A DNA stretch of 64,000 nt from the NCBI GenBank assembly GCA_963642705.1, contig CAVIHU010000005.1, positions 44,228 through 108,227 on the forward strand. The letters are read 5' to 3'. The notes beneath the pieces are model-generated. The model saw nothing but the letters and a program-made list of their open reading frames with translations, made no database searches and was not told the origin of the DNA. The translations under genes and the position numbers were made by a program. Position 1 is the first letter of the stretch; each line of letters opens with the position of its first letter. Below, piece after piece: positions 49,140 through 58,446 of the stretch. The DNA is from UBA11524 sp963642705 (lineage in GTDB: Bacteria > Bacillota > Clostridia > Christensenellales > Aristaeellaceae).

Positions 49140-50060
49140 ATGTTTGGATTCAGACCGGACGGACGGCGCGTTTCGTCCATCGATCCCATTGTCGGCATTA
49201 CGCCTTACCTGATGCCGATGCGCTGCGACGCGCAGGTCTTCCTGCAGCACCGCATCGACTATGAGCTTCTGACGCGCTACATCGCCGCGCAGGCTGCGAA
49301 GGGGGAAAAAATCACCTTCATGCAGATCATTATCGCGGCGTTCATCCGCTCCATCTCGCAGCATCCGGAAATCAACCGCTTCATTATGAACAAACAGTTC
49401 TTCGGGCGGAAGATGTGCGCCGTGTCCTTCACCATCCTCAAGGATCCGCAGGATGCGTCCAAGGGGGAAACGGCGGTCAAAATCAAGTACGACCTGACTG
49501 ACACCATCTACGATGTCCGTGACCGTATGAATGACGTTATCGAGGCGAACCGCGGCGCTGACACCAAGAATTTTGCCGATAAGCTTGCGAAGGCGGCGCT
49601 GGTCATTCCGGGCGTTGCGTCGTTCCTCGTGATGATTGTCCGCCTGCTTGACCGTTATGGGCTCTGCCCCAATGCCCTGCTCGATGAGCTGCCCTTCCAC
49701 ACCAGCATGTACATCACCAATAACGCCTCCATCGGGCTGCACCACGTGAACCACCACATTTACAATTTCGGATCGACAAGCCTGTTCTTCGGCATGGGCA
49801 CGGTCGAGAAGGTGGCCGTGGTCGAGAAGGGCGAAACGCGCATGAAGCGTTTCCTGCCCATCGGCATCACGGCGGATGAGCGCATCTGTTCCGGCGCGCA
49901 TTACGCGGGCTTCTTCGGCACCATGTCTCATCTGCTCAGCCATCCCGAGGAGCTTGAGACGCCGCCCGAATCCGTCCGCTTTGATGAAAAATGCGAATAC
50001 CATGTGCCGAAGCTCGCCGAGCAGAAGGCTGCCAGGGAGAAAAAGAACAAAAAAGCATAA
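49140..50060 (+). CDS. Stand-alone E2/CAT-like acyltransferase-fold protein
   Basis: A 306-residue protein with the fold of the 2-oxoacid dehydrogenase E2 catalytic domain and chloramphenicol acetyltransferase (MQIIIAAFIRSISQHPEINRF, quoted partly; then AVKIKYDLTDT). There is no lipoyl or subunit-binding domain. The E2 active-site pattern D-H-R-x-x-D-G-A appears as DERICSGA (246-253), so both the catalytic His and Asp are replaced (Glu247, Ser251). It is either inactive or has a different chemistry. ATG at 49140 with GGGGGAACG upstream. tyrA follows about 80 bases downstream. Confidence 0.75.
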   Translation: MFGFRPDGRRVSSIDPIVGITPYLMPMRCDAQVFLQHRIDYELLTRYIAAQAAKGEKITFMQIIIAAFIRSISQHPEINRFIMNKQFFGRKMCAVSFTILKDPQDASKGETAVKIKYDLTDTIYDVRDRMNDVIEANRGADTKNFADKLAKAALVIPGVASFLVMIVRLLDRYGLCPNALLDELPFHTSMYITNNASIGLHHVNHHIYNFGSTSLFFGMGTVEKVAVVEKGETRMKRFLPIGITADERICSGAHYAGFFGTMSHLLSHPEELETPPESVRFDEKCEYHVPKLAEQKAAREKKNKKA

Positions 50061-50142
50061 GCAGGAAAAGCAAGGTATCCTGTCGAAATCCTCCGTTTGT
50101 AGTGCAGATTTGATTTCTGCGGAAGAACGGGGGATTTTTTGT

Positions 50143-50982
50143 ATGCAAACCATCGGTATTGTTGGGCTCGGTCTCATCGGCGGTTCACTCGCGAAAACCA
50201 TCAAGCTCCATACGCCGTATACCGTCTACGGCTACGACATCAGCGCGGAAACGATGCAGCGCGCCTTCCTGATGGAGGCGATTGACGGCGAGCTGACGGC
50301 AGACAAGCTGCCGCAGTGCGACGTTGTGCTTGTCTGCCTGTATCCGCAGGCGATCATCGATTATGTCACGGCGCACAGGGATGATTTCAAGCCGGGCAGC
50401 CTCGTGATTGACTGCGGCGGCGTCAAGCAGGTCATCTGCAGCGCGCTGTATGCTGTCAGCGAGGGTCGGGAATGGCATTATATCGGCGGGCATCCCATGG
50501 CAGGGCGCGAGCACAGCGGCTTCAAGTATGCTCGGGACGATCTGTTTGATCATGCATCCATGATTCTCTGCGGACGGCCGGACGAGGATCCAGCCGTGCT
50601 GCAGCTTGCACGCGACTTTTTCCTGTCGCTCGGCTTCCGGCGCGTGCAGTTCACCACGCCCAGGGTGCATGATGAGATGATTGCCTACACATCCCAGCTG
50701 GCACACATTGTTTCCAGCGCCTATGTGAAATGTCCGCTCGCGGACAGGCACCGCGGTTTCTCTGCCGGCAGCTTTGCTGACATGACGCGTGTCGCACGGC
50801 TGAATGAAGCCATGTGGACGGAGCTGTTCTTTGACAACCGCGAGGCGCTGCTGCCCGTGGTGGAGGATCTTGTTCAGCGCGTGACGGAATACCGGGATGC
50901 CCTGCGTGATCGGGATGAGGAAGCGATGCTGCGCCTCCTGCGCGAGGGGCGTGAAACGAAGGAACGCTTGACGGAAGCTTAA
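50143..50982 (+). CDS. tyrA: Prephenate dehydrogenase
   Basis: A 279-residue enzyme of tyrosine synthesis that oxidises prephenate to 4-hydroxyphenylpyruvate. NAD-binding GIVGLGLIGGSLA at the start, YIGGHPMAGREHSGF with the catalytic His, and the helical C-terminal dimer domain (TSQLAHIVSSAYV). No ACT domain is present. The ATG at 50143 has a GGGGG run upstream; the frame extends back into the previous gene and is rejected. Its TAA stop is the first three bases of a family A repeat end. Confidence 0.92.
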   Translation: MQTIGIVGLGLIGGSLAKTIKLHTPYTVYGYDISAETMQRAFLMEAIDGELTADKLPQCDVVLVCLYPQAIIDYVTAHRDDFKPGSLVIDCGGVKQVICSALYAVSEGREWHYIGGHPMAGREHSGFKYARDDLFDHASMILCGRPDEDPAVLQLARDFFLSLGFRRVQFTTPRVHDEMIAYTSQLAHIVSSAYVKCPLADRHRGFSAGSFADMTRVARLNEAMWTELFFDNREALLPVVEDLVQRVTEYRDALRDRDEEAMLRLLREGRETKERLTEA

Positions 50983-51013
50983 GGCAATACCGTACAATTC
51001 GGCGGCGTTGAAG
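50980..51013 (+). repeat. Family A repeat left end at the tyrA stop
   Basis: TAAGGCAATACCGTACAATT followed by CGGCGGCGTTGAA. The rest of the element is missing. Confidence 0.7.
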
Positions 51014-51034
51014 GGGTATAAAGCGCTGTATGAT

Positions 51035-51082
51035 AAAGCGGCACGGATATCGACCAAGCTGGTTGAATATCCGTGCCGCTTT
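51035..51082 (+). terminator. Terminator of tyrA
   Basis: AAAGCGGCACGGATAT (51035-51050) and ATATCCGTGCCGCTTT (51067-51082) form a perfect 16-pair stem followed by TTG. Confidence 0.8.
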
Positions 51083-51145
51083 TGATGGGCTACATCGTTA
51101 AAAAGGGAAAGCCTTACTTGTTTGAGACAGCCGCTTTTTTAGTAC

Positions 51146-51320
51146 CATGCGCTGCGCTGAAAGCGTTCCGCGGACTGCGTCCGCTTCTCTGTTCAGCGCT
51201 CGCGGGGCACAGTTGGCAACATCTACATGGTTGATTGTGCCCTTTAGGTTGGGGCGTTGCCCCAACCCCCACAAGGGGCGCTGCCCCTTGACCCTGCAAG
51301 GGAGTTCCTCCCTTGACCCG
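51146..51320 (-). repeat. Family B repeat, copy 1
   Basis: About 175 bases which, read on the minus strand, closely match 60081-60256. Both begin CGGGTCAAGGGAGGAACTCC and end TCAGCGCAGC. Nested palindromes (GGGAGGAACTCCC, GGGGCAGCGCCCC, TTGGGGCAACGCCCCAA) fill the first half. Confidence 0.82.
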
Positions 51321-51382
51321 TTGCGCGATTGGGTTAAGCGCATTTCCATACAGGTTCCGCGTGCTGCTTTTCAAGCACCAGC

Positions 51383-51412
51383 AGGGGCGCTGCCCCTTGA
51401 CCCGTCTTTTTA
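51383..51412 (-). repeat. Short family B-type palindrome at the MATE stop
   Basis: On the minus strand TAAAAAGACGGGTCAAGGGG followed by CAGCGCCCCT. Its first TAA is the stop codon of the MATE gene. 51083-51145 and 51321-51382 show nothing else recognisable. Confidence 0.65.
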
Positions 51413-52780
51413 GGTGGTGGGATACATCCTCCTGCGCAGCTTTGCGATACAGGTGAAATAGCAGGGGAAGAGGAACAAATCCGCCAGCACCCATGCGGCA
51501 GGATTCGCCATACAGGCAGCGGTATAGCCGAACGGCGGCACGAGGAGCATCGCAACGATAGCGCGCCCGACAAGCTCCATCAGGCCGGCGATCATGGCAA
51601 TCATCGTGAAGCCAACGCCCTGAATGGAGAAGCGGACGATGTTGACGAACAGCAGCGGAATGTAAAGCATGCTGTTGATAATCAGGTACTGCTGCGCCAT
51701 GCTGATGACGGCCGCACGGTCGGTGCTGTCCTGACTGATGAACAGCCCGACAAGCGATTCGCCGAAGAAGTAAATTGCCGCAAACGCTGCAACGCAGTAC
51801 AGGCAGCCGATGATGGACGATGCCTTCAGGCCTTCGTTGATGCGGTCGAGCTTCTTCGCGCCGACGTTCTGCCCGGCGAAGGTCGCCATGGTTGAGGCAA
51901 GCGCATCGAACACGCAGCAGAAGAAGGCGCTCAGCTTGCTGCCTGCGGTGACGGCGGCGACCGCAATCGTGCCGATGCCGTTGACGGCGTACGTCACCAT
52001 CAGGGTGCCGATGGCGGTGATGGAATATTGAAGGCCGAAGGGAATGCCCATGTTCAGCAGGCGGCGCATGAACGGCGCACGGATGCGCAGGTCATCCGGC
52101 TGCATCTTGAGCACCGGGAAGCGCTTGAAGATGACGTACAGGCACCATACGCCGCTGACAAGCTGACTGATGACCGTTGCCCATGCCGCGCCGTCCACAT
52201 CCATGTGGAAGAGGAGAATGAAGGCGTAGTCAAGCACGATATTCAGCAGAGCGGCGATGGTGATGGCAATGACAGGCGTCCGGCTGTCACCCATGGAGCG
52301 CATGATGCCGCCGCACATGTTATACAGCACGGTGACGGGAATGGCGTAGAACACGGGCTGAATATACGCAACGGCGCGGTCGAGGATGTCCTCGGGCGTG
52401 TCGAGCATGCGGAGCAGCTGCGGCGCAAAGAAGCCGGTCAGCGCGCCGAGCAGCACGGAAATCACCGCGCACAGGTACACCGAATGCATGACATAACGGC
52501 GCATTTCCGTTTCGTCCTTTGCGCCGAAAGCCTGTGCGATCGGGATGGCGAAGCCTGAGCAGATGCCCATGCAAAAGCCGTTAATCAGGAAGTTCAGCGA
52601 ACCGGTGTCGCCGACAGCCGCCAGCGCTTCCGTGCCCAGCACGCCGCCGACAACCATGGTATCCATGAAGCTGTAAAGCTGCTGGAACAGGAAGCCGCCC
52701 AGCAGCGGCAGTGAGAAGGTCAGAATCAGCTTCAGGGGCGAGCCCTGCGTCAAATCGCGTGCCGCGTTTTTCTGCGCCAT
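51410..52780 (-). CDS. MATE-family efflux pump (copy 1)
   Basis: A 456-residue, 12-helix transporter of the MATE family, which exports cationic drugs or metabolites in exchange for sodium or protons. The N-terminus SPLKLILTFSLPLLGGFLFQQ and the DTMVVGGVLG segment are typical, as is the second-half repeat (TMATFAGQNVGAKKLDRI). ATG with AAAGGATC upstream. It diverges from the MarR gene 300 bases away, so MarR control is possible but unproven. The TAA stop opens a family B-type palindrome. Confidence 0.92.
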   Translation of the reverse strand: MAQKNAARDLTQGSPLKLILTFSLPLLGGFLFQQLYSFMDTMVVGGVLGTEALAAVGDTGSLNFLINGFCMGICSGFAIPIAQAFGAKDETEMRRYVMHSVYLCAVISVLLGALTGFFAPQLLRMLDTPEDILDRAVAYIQPVFYAIPVTVLYNMCGGIMRSMGDSRTPVIAITIAALLNIVLDYAFILLFHMDVDGAAWATVISQLVSGVWCLYVIFKRFPVLKMQPDDLRIRAPFMRRLLNMGIPFGLQYSITAIGTLMVTYAVNGIGTIAVAAVTAGSKLSAFFCCVFDALASTMATFAGQNVGAKKLDRINEGLKASSIIGCLYCVAAFAAIYFFGESLVGLFISQDSTDRAAVISMAQQYLIINSMLYIPLLFVNIVRFSIQGVGFTMIAMIAGLMELVGRAIVAMLLVPPFGYTAACMANPAAWVLADLFLFPCYFTCIAKLRRRMYPTT

Positions 52781-53019
52781 GGAAATGATCCTTTCTTACT
52801 TGCTCAAATGGCAGAGGAGATACTTGTTGACAGACGCTATTTATAGCACGTTTGCGCGCACTTTGCAAGGGGGTTTTTCACGGAATTTTGGCTGCCTCCG
52901 TGCTGAATTTTCGGGTACTCAAATCCGGTCAAAAAACGGCGGAAATGTGCATGCGCCGGGGTTTGCAACGGCTTTTCCGGGCATGGAAAAATCAGCACAA
53001 AAAAATCGTTCGTATGCTA

Positions 53020-53048
53020 TTGACATGATGCGATTATTTTGCTATAAT
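53020..53048 (+). promoter_or_regulatory. Consensus promoter of the marR-ABC operon
   Basis: TTGACA, 17 bases, TATAAT: perfect consensus. The rest of 52781-53019 shows no other clear element. Confidence 0.87.
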
Positions 53049-53081
53049 GCATCACGTTTCAAGATAAGAAGGAGGTGTACC

Positions 53082-53555
53082 ATGGGTAAGAAGGTGCTAG
53101 GATTCGGCTGGTATATCAAGCGCATCAGCAACGCATTGGCGAGAGAGGCGAGCCGCAACTTAGCAACACATAATCTGACGCTGCAGCAGAGCAACCTGCT
53201 GTTCTGCCTGTCCGATACGCCGAACCAGACCAAAACGCTCAAGGAGCTGGAGGAGCTGTTCTGCTGCGCTCAATCGACGCTGGCAGGGCTGGTATCGCGC
53301 CTTGAGAAGAAGGGGCTGGTCGAGGGCTACACCGACCCGAGCGACCGTCGCATCAAGCATGTCCGGCTGACGGAAAGCGGCGCATCGATGCTCGAATGCT
53401 GCTTTCAGGATATCGTTCATTCCGAGGAGCGCCTGACGGCGGGAATGAGCGACGAAGAGCAGGCCATGCTGTTGGAATACCTGAAGAAGGTATATGTCAA
53501 TTTGAAGGATGACATGGAGGAGCTGCCGTCATCCGGGGAAGAGGTTATCAAATAA
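53082..53555 (+). CDS. MarR-family transcriptional regulator
   Basis: A 157-residue winged-helix repressor. LQQSNLLFCLSDTPN leads into the helix-turn-helix (TLKELEELFCCAQSTLAGLV), and the wing is YTDPSDRRIKHVRLTESG. MarR proteins usually bind a small ligand and release their operator. The ATG at 53082 has AAGGAGGTG 6 bases upstream. It sits 27 bases ahead of a heterodimeric ABC exporter, which it very probably controls along with itself. Confidence 0.92.
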   Translation: MGKKVLGFGWYIKRISNALAREASRNLATHNLTLQQSNLLFCLSDTPNQTKTLKELEELFCCAQSTLAGLVSRLEKKGLVEGYTDPSDRRIKHVRLTESGASMLECCFQDIVHSEERLTAGMSDEEQAMLLEYLKKVYVNLKDDMEELPSSGEEVIK

Positions 53556-53582
53556 ACTGTACAGTAGGAAAGGAATGATTCC

Positions 53583-55352
53583 ATGCTGAAAACACTTGCC
53601 GCGCAGATTAAGCAGTACAAGAAGGCAGCATTGCTGACGCCGCTGTTTGCCGCGCTGGAGGTTGTGATGGAAGTGTTGATTCCGATGGTAATGGCGCGTC
53701 TGATTGACGAGGGCATTTCCGCGGGCGATACCTCCGCTATATTGAAATACGGGCTGATTATGGCGGCGATGGCGATGCTGTCGCTCCTGTTCGGCACGGT
53801 CTGTGCCCATACGGCGTCGTATGCGTCCACCGGCTTTGCCGCGAATCTGCGCGAGGGCATGTACCGTAACATCCAGCGGTTCTCCTTCGCCAATATCGAC
53901 AAGTTCTCCACTGCGGGTCTTGTCACGCGTATGACCACGGACGTCACAAACGTGCAGAACGCCTTCCAGATGATCATGCGAATCGCCGTCCGCTCGCCGC
54001 TGACGCTGATTTTCTCCATGGTCGCCGCGTTCTCCATTTCGCCGAATCTGTCTACGGTGTTCCTTGTGCCGTTCGTGTTCCTCGCCGTCGTGCTGGGCAT
54101 CCTCATCAGGCTGACGATGAAGCTGTTTGATCAGGTCTTCCGCAAGTATGACGACCTGAACGCGTCCGTCCAGGAGAATGTCGGCGGCATCCGCGTCGTC
54201 AAGGCATTCGTTCGCGAGGACTATGAAAACAATAAGTTCAAAAAGGCTGCGGAAAACGTCTACCGCATGTTCGTGAAAGCGGAATCCATCATCGCACTCA
54301 ACGGTCCTGTCATGATGCTGGCCATTTACAGCAGCGTGCTGGCGCTGAGCTGGCTTGGCGCAACCGCCGTCACGAACGGCACCATGCCTGTCGGCGACCT
54401 GTCCGCTATGTTCACCTACATCATCAACGCGCTTTCCAACCTGATGATGCTTTCCATGATTTTCGTCATGCTGACGATGTCCGCCGCATCCGGCCGCCGT
54501 ATTGCCGAGGTGCTGCAGGAGGAACCGTCGCTGTCGAATCCGGAAGAGCCGCTTGAAACCGTTGCGGACGGCAGCATTGACTTCGACCACGTCATGTTCA
54601 AGTACCATGCGGACGGTCAGGGCGACCCCATCCTGAACGATATCGACCTGCATATCCGTTCCGGCGAGACCATCGGCATTATCGGCGGCACGGGCTGCGG
54701 CAAATCGACGCTCGTCAGCCTGATTTCGCGCCTGTACGATGCCACTGAGGGCACAGTGCGCGTCGGCGGCGTTGACGTCCGCAAGTACGATATGGAAGCG
54801 CTGCGCAATCAGGTAGCCGTCGTGCTGCAGAAGAACGTGCTGTTCTCCGGCAGCATTCTGGATAACCTTCGCTGGGGCAACGAAAATGCGACGCTCGAGG
54901 AGTGCAGGGAGGTCTGCGCGCAGGCTTGTGCAGATGAATTCATCGAGCGCTTCCCGGACGGCTATGAGACCCACATCGAGCAGGGCGGCACGAACGTTTC
55001 CGGCGGACAGAAGCAGCGCCTGTGTATTGCGCGCGCACTGCTCAAGAAGCCGCGCGTGCTGATTCTTGATGACTCCACCTCTGCCGTTGATACCGCGACG
55101 GACGCGAAAATCCGCCGTGCCTTTGCCCAGCGCATTCCGGGCACGACCAAGATCATCATCGCGCAGCGCGTTGCTTCCGTGCAGGATGCCGACCGCATCA
55201 TCGTCATGGACAATGGCCGCGTTGAAGCGTTTGATACCCCTGAAAAGCTGCTGAAGGAATCGCAGCTCTACCGCGAGATTTACGAGATGCAGACCTCCGG
55301 CGGCGGCGACTTCGACAGCCCCGACCAGCAGAAGGGAGGCGACGCGCAATGA
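53583..55352 (+). CDS. Heterodimeric ABC exporter, degenerate-site subunit
   Basis: A 589-residue half transporter: six-helix exporter domain (about 15-320) and an ATPase domain (about 340-580). Walker A GGTGCGKST, signature VSGGQ, Walker B ILDDSTSAVD. The residue after the Walker B Asp is Asp rather than the catalytic Glu, marking this as the subunit contributing the weak ATP site. It should pair with the next gene, which it overlaps by ATGA. Likely drug, peptide or lipid export. Confidence 0.93.
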   Translation: MLKTLAAQIKQYKKAALLTPLFAALEVVMEVLIPMVMARLIDEGISAGDTSAILKYGLIMAAMAMLSLLFGTVCAHTASYASTGFAANLREGMYRNIQRFSFANIDKFSTAGLVTRMTTDVTNVQNAFQMIMRIAVRSPLTLIFSMVAAFSISPNLSTVFLVPFVFLAVVLGILIRLTMKLFDQVFRKYDDLNASVQENVGGIRVVKAFVREDYENNKFKKAAENVYRMFVKAESIIALNGPVMMLAIYSSVLALSWLGATAVTNGTMPVGDLSAMFTYIINALSNLMMLSMIFVMLTMSAASGRRIAEVLQEEPSLSNPEEPLETVADGSIDFDHVMFKYHADGQGDPILNDIDLHIRSGETIGIIGGTGCGKSTLVSLISRLYDATEGTVRVGGVDVRKYDMEALRNQVAVVLQKNVLFSGSILDNLRWGNENATLEECREVCAQACADEFIERFPDGYETHIEQGGTNVSGGQKQRLCIARALLKKPRVLILDDSTSAVDTATDAKIRRAFAQRIPGTTKIIIAQRVASVQDADRIIVMDNGRVEAFDTPEKLLKESQLYREIYEMQTSGGGDFDSPDQQKGGDAQ

Positions 55353-57259
55353 TGGGAGGACCCCGCCGCAGAGGCGCACCGATGCCCCGCATGTCCATCA
55401 AAGGACAGGGACATACCCTCAAGCGCCTGCTCAAGGTTGTTCTTGAAAAGTATCTCTGGCATGTGATTGCCGTGGTGATCTGCATTTGCTGCACGTCGTA
55501 TGCCACCGTCCTTTCCAGTACGTTCACGCAGGATCTGATCGACGTTTACATCGCCGGTATCCTGAACGGCACGAAGACGCTGGGTGATCTGGCTGCCGCC
55601 ATGGTGCCGCTGGGCTGCTTCCTGTGCCTGGGCATCGTTGCGAATTACATCCAGCAGCGATTGATGGTCTATGTCGGTCAGGGAACGATGCTTCGCCTGC
55701 GCACTCAACTGTTCACGCACATGGAGTCGCTGCCGATCAGCTATTTCGACACGCATTCCCACGGCGACATCATGTCCATCTACACCAACGACGTTGACAC
55801 CTTGCGCCAGCTCATCGGTCAGAGCATTCCGCAGATTCTCAGCAGCGTCATTTCCATCGTCATGGTGTTTGTTTCCATGCTGATCAACTCCGCGCCGATG
55901 ACGCTTCTCTCGCTCATCCTGCTGGCAGTCCAGATGTTCTTCTCCTCGAAGCTCACCAAGCGCTCTGGCAAGTATTTCACCGCACAGCAGAGCAACCTCG
56001 GCAAGGTCAACGGCTATATCGAGGAAATGATGACCGGTCAGAAGGTCGTCAAGGTCTTCTGCCATGAGGAAAAGGCAATTGAAGGCTTTGTTGCGCTGAA
56101 TGAGGAACTCCGTTCCTCCTCGCACGAGGCAAACCGCTGGGCGAATACGCTCGGTCCGATTAACAATAACCTCGGTCACTTCTCTTACGTCATCTGCGCC
56201 ATGGCAGGCTCCGCGCTGTCCATCGCGACAGGCGGCGCGATGATGTCCACCGGCCGCCTGATTGCCTTCCTGACGCTGAACCGCAGCTTCTCGCAGCCGA
56301 TTTCGCAGGTCATGCAGCAGATGAACTCCATCATCATGGCACTCGCCGGCGCAGAGCGCGTTTTCGCCCTGCTGGACGAAAAGCCTGAGACGGATGACGG
56401 CTATGTCGAGCTGGTCAATGTCGAAGAAAAGCCCGATGGCACCATTGCCGAGACCACAGAGCACACCCGCCTGTGGGCATGGAAGCATCCGCATGCTGCG
56501 GACGGCACGGTCAGCTATCGCAAGCTCGCCGGCGCGGTCACATTCGATGATGTGGATTTCGGCTATACGCCCGAAAAGATGGTGCTGCACAACATCACCA
56601 TGTACGCCGAGCCCGGACAGAAAATCGCCTTCGTTGGCAGCACGGGCGCCGGCAAGACGACCATCACGAACCTGATTAACCGCTTCTACGACATTCAGGA
56701 CGGCAAAATCCGCTACGATAATATCAACATCAACAAGATTCGCAAGGCGGATCTGCGTCGCAGCCTCGGCATGGTGCTGCAGGATACGCACCTGTTTACC
56801 GGCACGGTGCTGGACAACATCCGCTTCGGCCGCCTTGACGCCACCGATGAGGAATGCATCAACGCTGCGAAGCTTGCCAATGCCGATGAATTCATCCGCA
56901 AGCTGCCGGAAGGCTATCACACGATGCTGACCGGCGACGGCGCAAACCTCTCGCAGGGACAGCGCCAGCTGCTTTCCATCGCACGCGCTGCCGTTGCCGA
57001 CCCGCCTGCGCTGATTCTCGATGAGGCGACGTCCTCCATCGACACGCGTACCGAGGGTCTTGTGCAGAAGGGCATGGACGCGCTGATGAAGGGCCGCACG
57101 ACGTTCGTTATCGCGCACCGCCTGTCTACCGTCAAGAACTCCGACTGTATCATGGTTCTTGAGCAGGGACGCATCATCGAACGCGGCACGCATGACCAGC
57201 TGATTGCGCAGAAGGGGCGCTACTACACGCTCTATACGGGCAACGCAATCACGGAGTAA
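55349..57259 (+). CDS. Heterodimeric ABC exporter, catalytic subunit
   Basis: A 636-residue partner subunit: short basic start, six helices, and an ATPase domain with Walker A GSTGAGKTT, signature LSQGQ and Walker B LILDEATSSID with an intact catalytic Glu. A linker insertion of about 40 residues (after DEKPETDDGYVEL) lies before the ATPase domain. This is the usual arrangement in BmrC/D or TM287/288-like pairs. ATG with GGGAGG upstream, overlapping the first subunit gene. Confidence 0.93.
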   Translation: MMGGPRRRGAPMPRMSIKGQGHTLKRLLKVVLEKYLWHVIAVVICICCTSYATVLSSTFTQDLIDVYIAGILNGTKTLGDLAAAMVPLGCFLCLGIVANYIQQRLMVYVGQGTMLRLRTQLFTHMESLPISYFDTHSHGDIMSIYTNDVDTLRQLIGQSIPQILSSVISIVMVFVSMLINSAPMTLLSLILLAVQMFFSSKLTKRSGKYFTAQQSNLGKVNGYIEEMMTGQKVVKVFCHEEKAIEGFVALNEELRSSSHEANRWANTLGPINNNLGHFSYVICAMAGSALSIATGGAMMSTGRLIAFLTLNRSFSQPISQVMQQMNSIIMALAGAERVFALLDEKPETDDGYVELVNVEEKPDGTIAETTEHTRLWAWKHPHAADGTVSYRKLAGAVTFDDVDFGYTPEKMVLHNITMYAEPGQKIAFVGSTGAGKTTITNLINRFYDIQDGKIRYDNININKIRKADLRRSLGMVLQDTHLFTGTVLDNIRFGRLDATDEECINAAKLANADEFIRKLPEGYHTMLTGDGANLSQGQRQLLSIARAAVADPPALILDEATSSIDTRTEGLVQKGMDALMKGRTTFVIAHRLSTVKNSDCIMVLEQGRIIERGTHDQLIAQKGRYYTLYTGNAITE

Positions 57260-57268
57260 CACGCAAAA

Positions 57269-57297
57269 GGGTCAAGGGACGAAATCACCCTTGACCC
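57269..57297 (+). terminator. Hairpin ending the ABC exporter operon
   Basis: GGGTCAAGGG and CCCTTGACCC form a perfect 10-pair stem followed by ATTATTATT. It shares the GGGTCAAGGG core with repeat family B. Confidence 0.65.
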
Positions 57298-57319
57298 ATT
57301 ATTATTCCCGAATCCGCCA

Positions 57320-57348
57320 TTGACAGGCGCTTCCTGTCATGCTATAAT
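57320..57348 (+). promoter_or_regulatory. Consensus promoter of the ABC-2 operon
   Basis: TTGACA, 17 bases, TATAAT: perfect consensus, with a leader of about 105 bases. Confidence 0.87.
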
Positions 57349-57459
57349 GACACTCCAATCTATATTGACATCTGCAGGCATGCAGCGCTGTCCGGAACCG
57401 CAAATCTGCGGCAGGACGGCGCTGCTTTTTTGCATCGGACAGGACAGGAGGGAAGAACT

Positions 57460-58446
57460 TTGGAACACGCAGACTGTCAGCCTTTCATCCGGACGAATGG
57501 ACTGACAAAGACCTATATCCGCCGCGAGCGGTCATCCACGGGCGGACTCATGCATCTGTGGCGCAGGGAAACGCATGAGGTGCAGGCGCTCAGAGAGGTG
57601 TCGCTGACTATCGAACGCGGCGAGCTTGTCGGGCTGATTGGACCGAACGGCGCGGGTAAGAGCACGCTCGTCAAGCTGATGACGGGTATCCTGACGCCGA
57701 CGGGCGGAACCTGCGTCATTGATGGGCGTACCCCGTGGGAGGAGCGCAAGGAGCACGTTCGGCACCTCGGCGCGGTGTTCGGACAGCGGATGCAGCTCTG
57801 GTGGGACGTGCCGATTCGCGACTCGTTTGACCTCCTGCGCGATATCTACAGCATCGATGAGGCGCGCTATCAGCACCGGCTGTCGGAGCTGACGGACGCG
57901 CTTGACCTCGGCGAAATCCTGCATTCACCGCTGCGGCAGCTGTCGCTCGGTCAGCGGATGCGGGCGGAGCTGTGCGGCTCGCTGCTGCATGAGCCGGCGC
58001 TGCTGTTCCTTGATGAACCGACCATCGGCCTCGATGCGGTCAGCAAATTGAAGCTTCGCGAGTTTCTGCGGCAGGAAAACGAAACACGCCGGACGACCAT
58101 CCTGCTGACGACCCATGACATGGAGGACATGCGCGCGCTGTGCAGCCGCGTGATGGTGCTCGGCCACGGGCAGCTGCTCTATGACGGCGCTTTGACGGAG
58201 CTGCTGCACCGCTATGACACATCGCACACGCTGAAGGTCACGTATGACGGCGCGGTCAACCCTTCGCTGCTGCCGGAGGGGACAACGCAGGACGGCGACG
58301 CGTGGCGGATTCTGCTGCCGAAGGATGCAAATGTGTCCTTCATCATGCAGCAGGTGACGTCAGCCGGAAAGCTGCATGAAATGTCGATGGAGGAGCAGAA
58401 CATCGATGAGCTGATTGCGCGGATGTATCGGGAGATGCGCCTATGA
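57460..58446 (+). CDS. ABC-2 transporter ATPase
   Basis: A 328-residue ATPase. Walker A GPNGAGKST, signature LSLGQ, Walker B LLFLDEPTIGLD and switch His in TTHDMEDM. It begins with TTG at 57460, chosen because AGGAGGGAAG sits just upstream. The C-terminal 70 residues form the regulatory tail typical of this group. The next two genes are its permeases. The group (sometimes with DUF990-type permeases) exports unknown, possibly lipid or glycan, substrates. Confidence 0.9.
   Translation: MEHADCQPFIRTNGLTKTYIRRERSSTGGLMHLWRRETHEVQALREVSLTIERGELVGLIGPNGAGKSTLVKLMTGILTPTGGTCVIDGRTPWEERKEHVRHLGAVFGQRMQLWWDVPIRDSFDLLRDIYSIDEARYQHRLSELTDALDLGEILHSPLRQLSLGQRMRAELCGSLLHEPALLFLDEPTIGLDAVSKLKLREFLRQENETRRTTILLTTHDMEDMRALCSRVMVLGHGQLLYDGALTELLHRYDTSHTLKVTYDGAVNPSLLPEGTTQDGDAWRILLPKDANVSFIMQQVTSAGKLHEMSMEEQNIDELIARMYREMRL

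Noticed and set aside
51147..51413. Small genes inside family B copies
   Set aside because: The frames only translate the repeat; no ribosome sites and the two copies do not keep the same frame ends.
52779..53081. Longer MarR protein with about 100 extra N-terminal residues
   Set aside because: The extension covers a perfect promoter, and the ATG at 53082 has an ideal ribosome site and gives the normal family length.
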